Source: Actinokineospora terrae
GTDB taxonomy: Bacteria; Actinomycetota; Actinomycetes; Mycobacteriales; Pseudonocardiaceae
Direction of reading: 5' to 3'
Length of the DNA stretch: 64,000 nucleotides
Assembly: GCF_900111175.1 (NCBI RefSeq)
Contig: NZ_FOGI01000008.1
Coordinates: 186,001-250,000 of the forward strand
This document shows, piece by piece, positions 63,800-64,000 of this stretch; positions within the stretch are counted from its first letter, which is position 1; each line of letters opens with the position of its first letter. The position numbers were made by a program, and so were the translations under genes. The notes below the pieces were generated by a model. It searched no databases. It saw only the letters and a list, made by a program, of their open reading frames with translations, and was not told where the DNA came from.

Positions 63800-63922
63800 C
63801 CTCCGGTGTACGGGCGCGCGCCGACAACCGGAGGTCTCTTCCGCCGGAAAATGGTCCGGCCACCGGTCCCGGGACGCTGCGGTCCGTGCTGACGACACCG
63901 GTGCGAAGGAATACTCCCCTCC
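63800..63922 (-). promoter_or_regulatory. Candidate yybP-ykoY manganese riboswitch and RBS-sequestering platform
   Basis: On the minus strand the leader begins GGAGGGGAGTA (63922 down), has GTCGTCAGCACGG in the middle and GGCGGAAGAGACCTCC at the end (to 63830), the usual landmarks of yybP-ykoY aptamers. GGAGG pairs with the closing CCTCC as P1. The same CCTCCGGT (63834-63827) can pair with ACCGGAGG (63807-63800), which contains the TerC ribosome-binding site. Mn2+-stabilised P1 would therefore free the RBS and switch translation on. Confidence 0.7.
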
Positions 63923-64000
63923 GACACATTCGGTGTCCGATTCTTCCCTGTCCGGGCGCGGCGCACCAGTCGGGGTACGCCCCCGGCCTGGTCGGATTGG

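Overview
The window is chromosomal DNA from a very GC-rich (roughly 70 to 72 percent by eye) actinomycete. The PheS-PheT pair, the infC-rpmI-rplT-TrmH block with a divergent DUF1844 gene, a mycothiol-dependent isomerase-family protein, GAF-ANTAR and RES-Xre modules, an SSI-type protease inhibitor and many GTG/TTG or leaderless starts all fit Actinomycetia. A member of Pseudonocardiales is my best guess, but that is inference. I saw no rRNA, tRNA, CRISPR array, prophage or intact insertion sequence.

Layout. 1-6.5 kb: an HSP90-family gene cut by the left edge, pheS-pheT, and a secreted tripeptidyl-aminopeptidase-like hydrolase. 6.5-18.2 kb (minus strand): a long, mostly translationally coupled gene block. 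In reading order it encodes an ATP-grasp ligase, a DUF364 (heavy-metal-chelation-type) protein, a cysteine-synthase-like PLP enzyme, a dipeptide-epimerase-like enolase-superfamily enzyme, an MFS exporter, a methyltransferase, a complete peptide/nickel-type ABC importer and a GNAT acetyltransferase. A Fur/Zur-like box lies about 40 bp upstream of its first start codon. I read it as an undescribed small-molecule, possibly metallophore, biosynthesis, export and re-import system. Its upstream side (18.4-18.75 kb) carries a 32-bp tandem repeat and a 90-bp-spaced duplication.

18.8-25.8 kb: TrmH-like rRNA methyltransferase, rplT, rpmI, infC (apparent AUC start), then DUF1844, a dicarboxylate symporter, a membrane protein and a beta-propeller phytase. 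25.9-28.3 kb: a RiPP-like pair, a 122-residue peptide with GLGQA repeats overlapping a YcaO cyclodehydratase fused to a truncated E1-like part. 28.5-44 kb: uvrA, a mycothiol-type isomerase, an acyltransferase, a metallo-beta-lactamase-fold hydrolase, a VapBC-type toxin-antitoxin pair with a nested inverted-repeat operator, a DUF4262/iminopeptidase pair, a UvrA-like drug-resistance ATPase divergent from a TetR regulator, ChrA, and small regulatory or hypothetical genes.

44-64 kb: a secreted endonuclease I, a soluble PAS histidine kinase with its response regulator, a GAF-ANTAR RNA-binding regulator, FKBP, a hydrolase, a secreted M15-like protein, a DHA2 exporter, a Gfo/Idh/MocA oxidoreductase, an IS4-type transposase lacking an apparent catalytic Asp, an SSI-type subtilisin inhibitor, a bacterial nitric oxide synthase with an unusual Pro-rich N-terminus, a secreted beta-propeller protein, a RES-Xre toxin-antitoxin pair, an S9 peptidase, and a TerC-family gene preceded by what looks like a yybP-ykoY manganese riboswitch.
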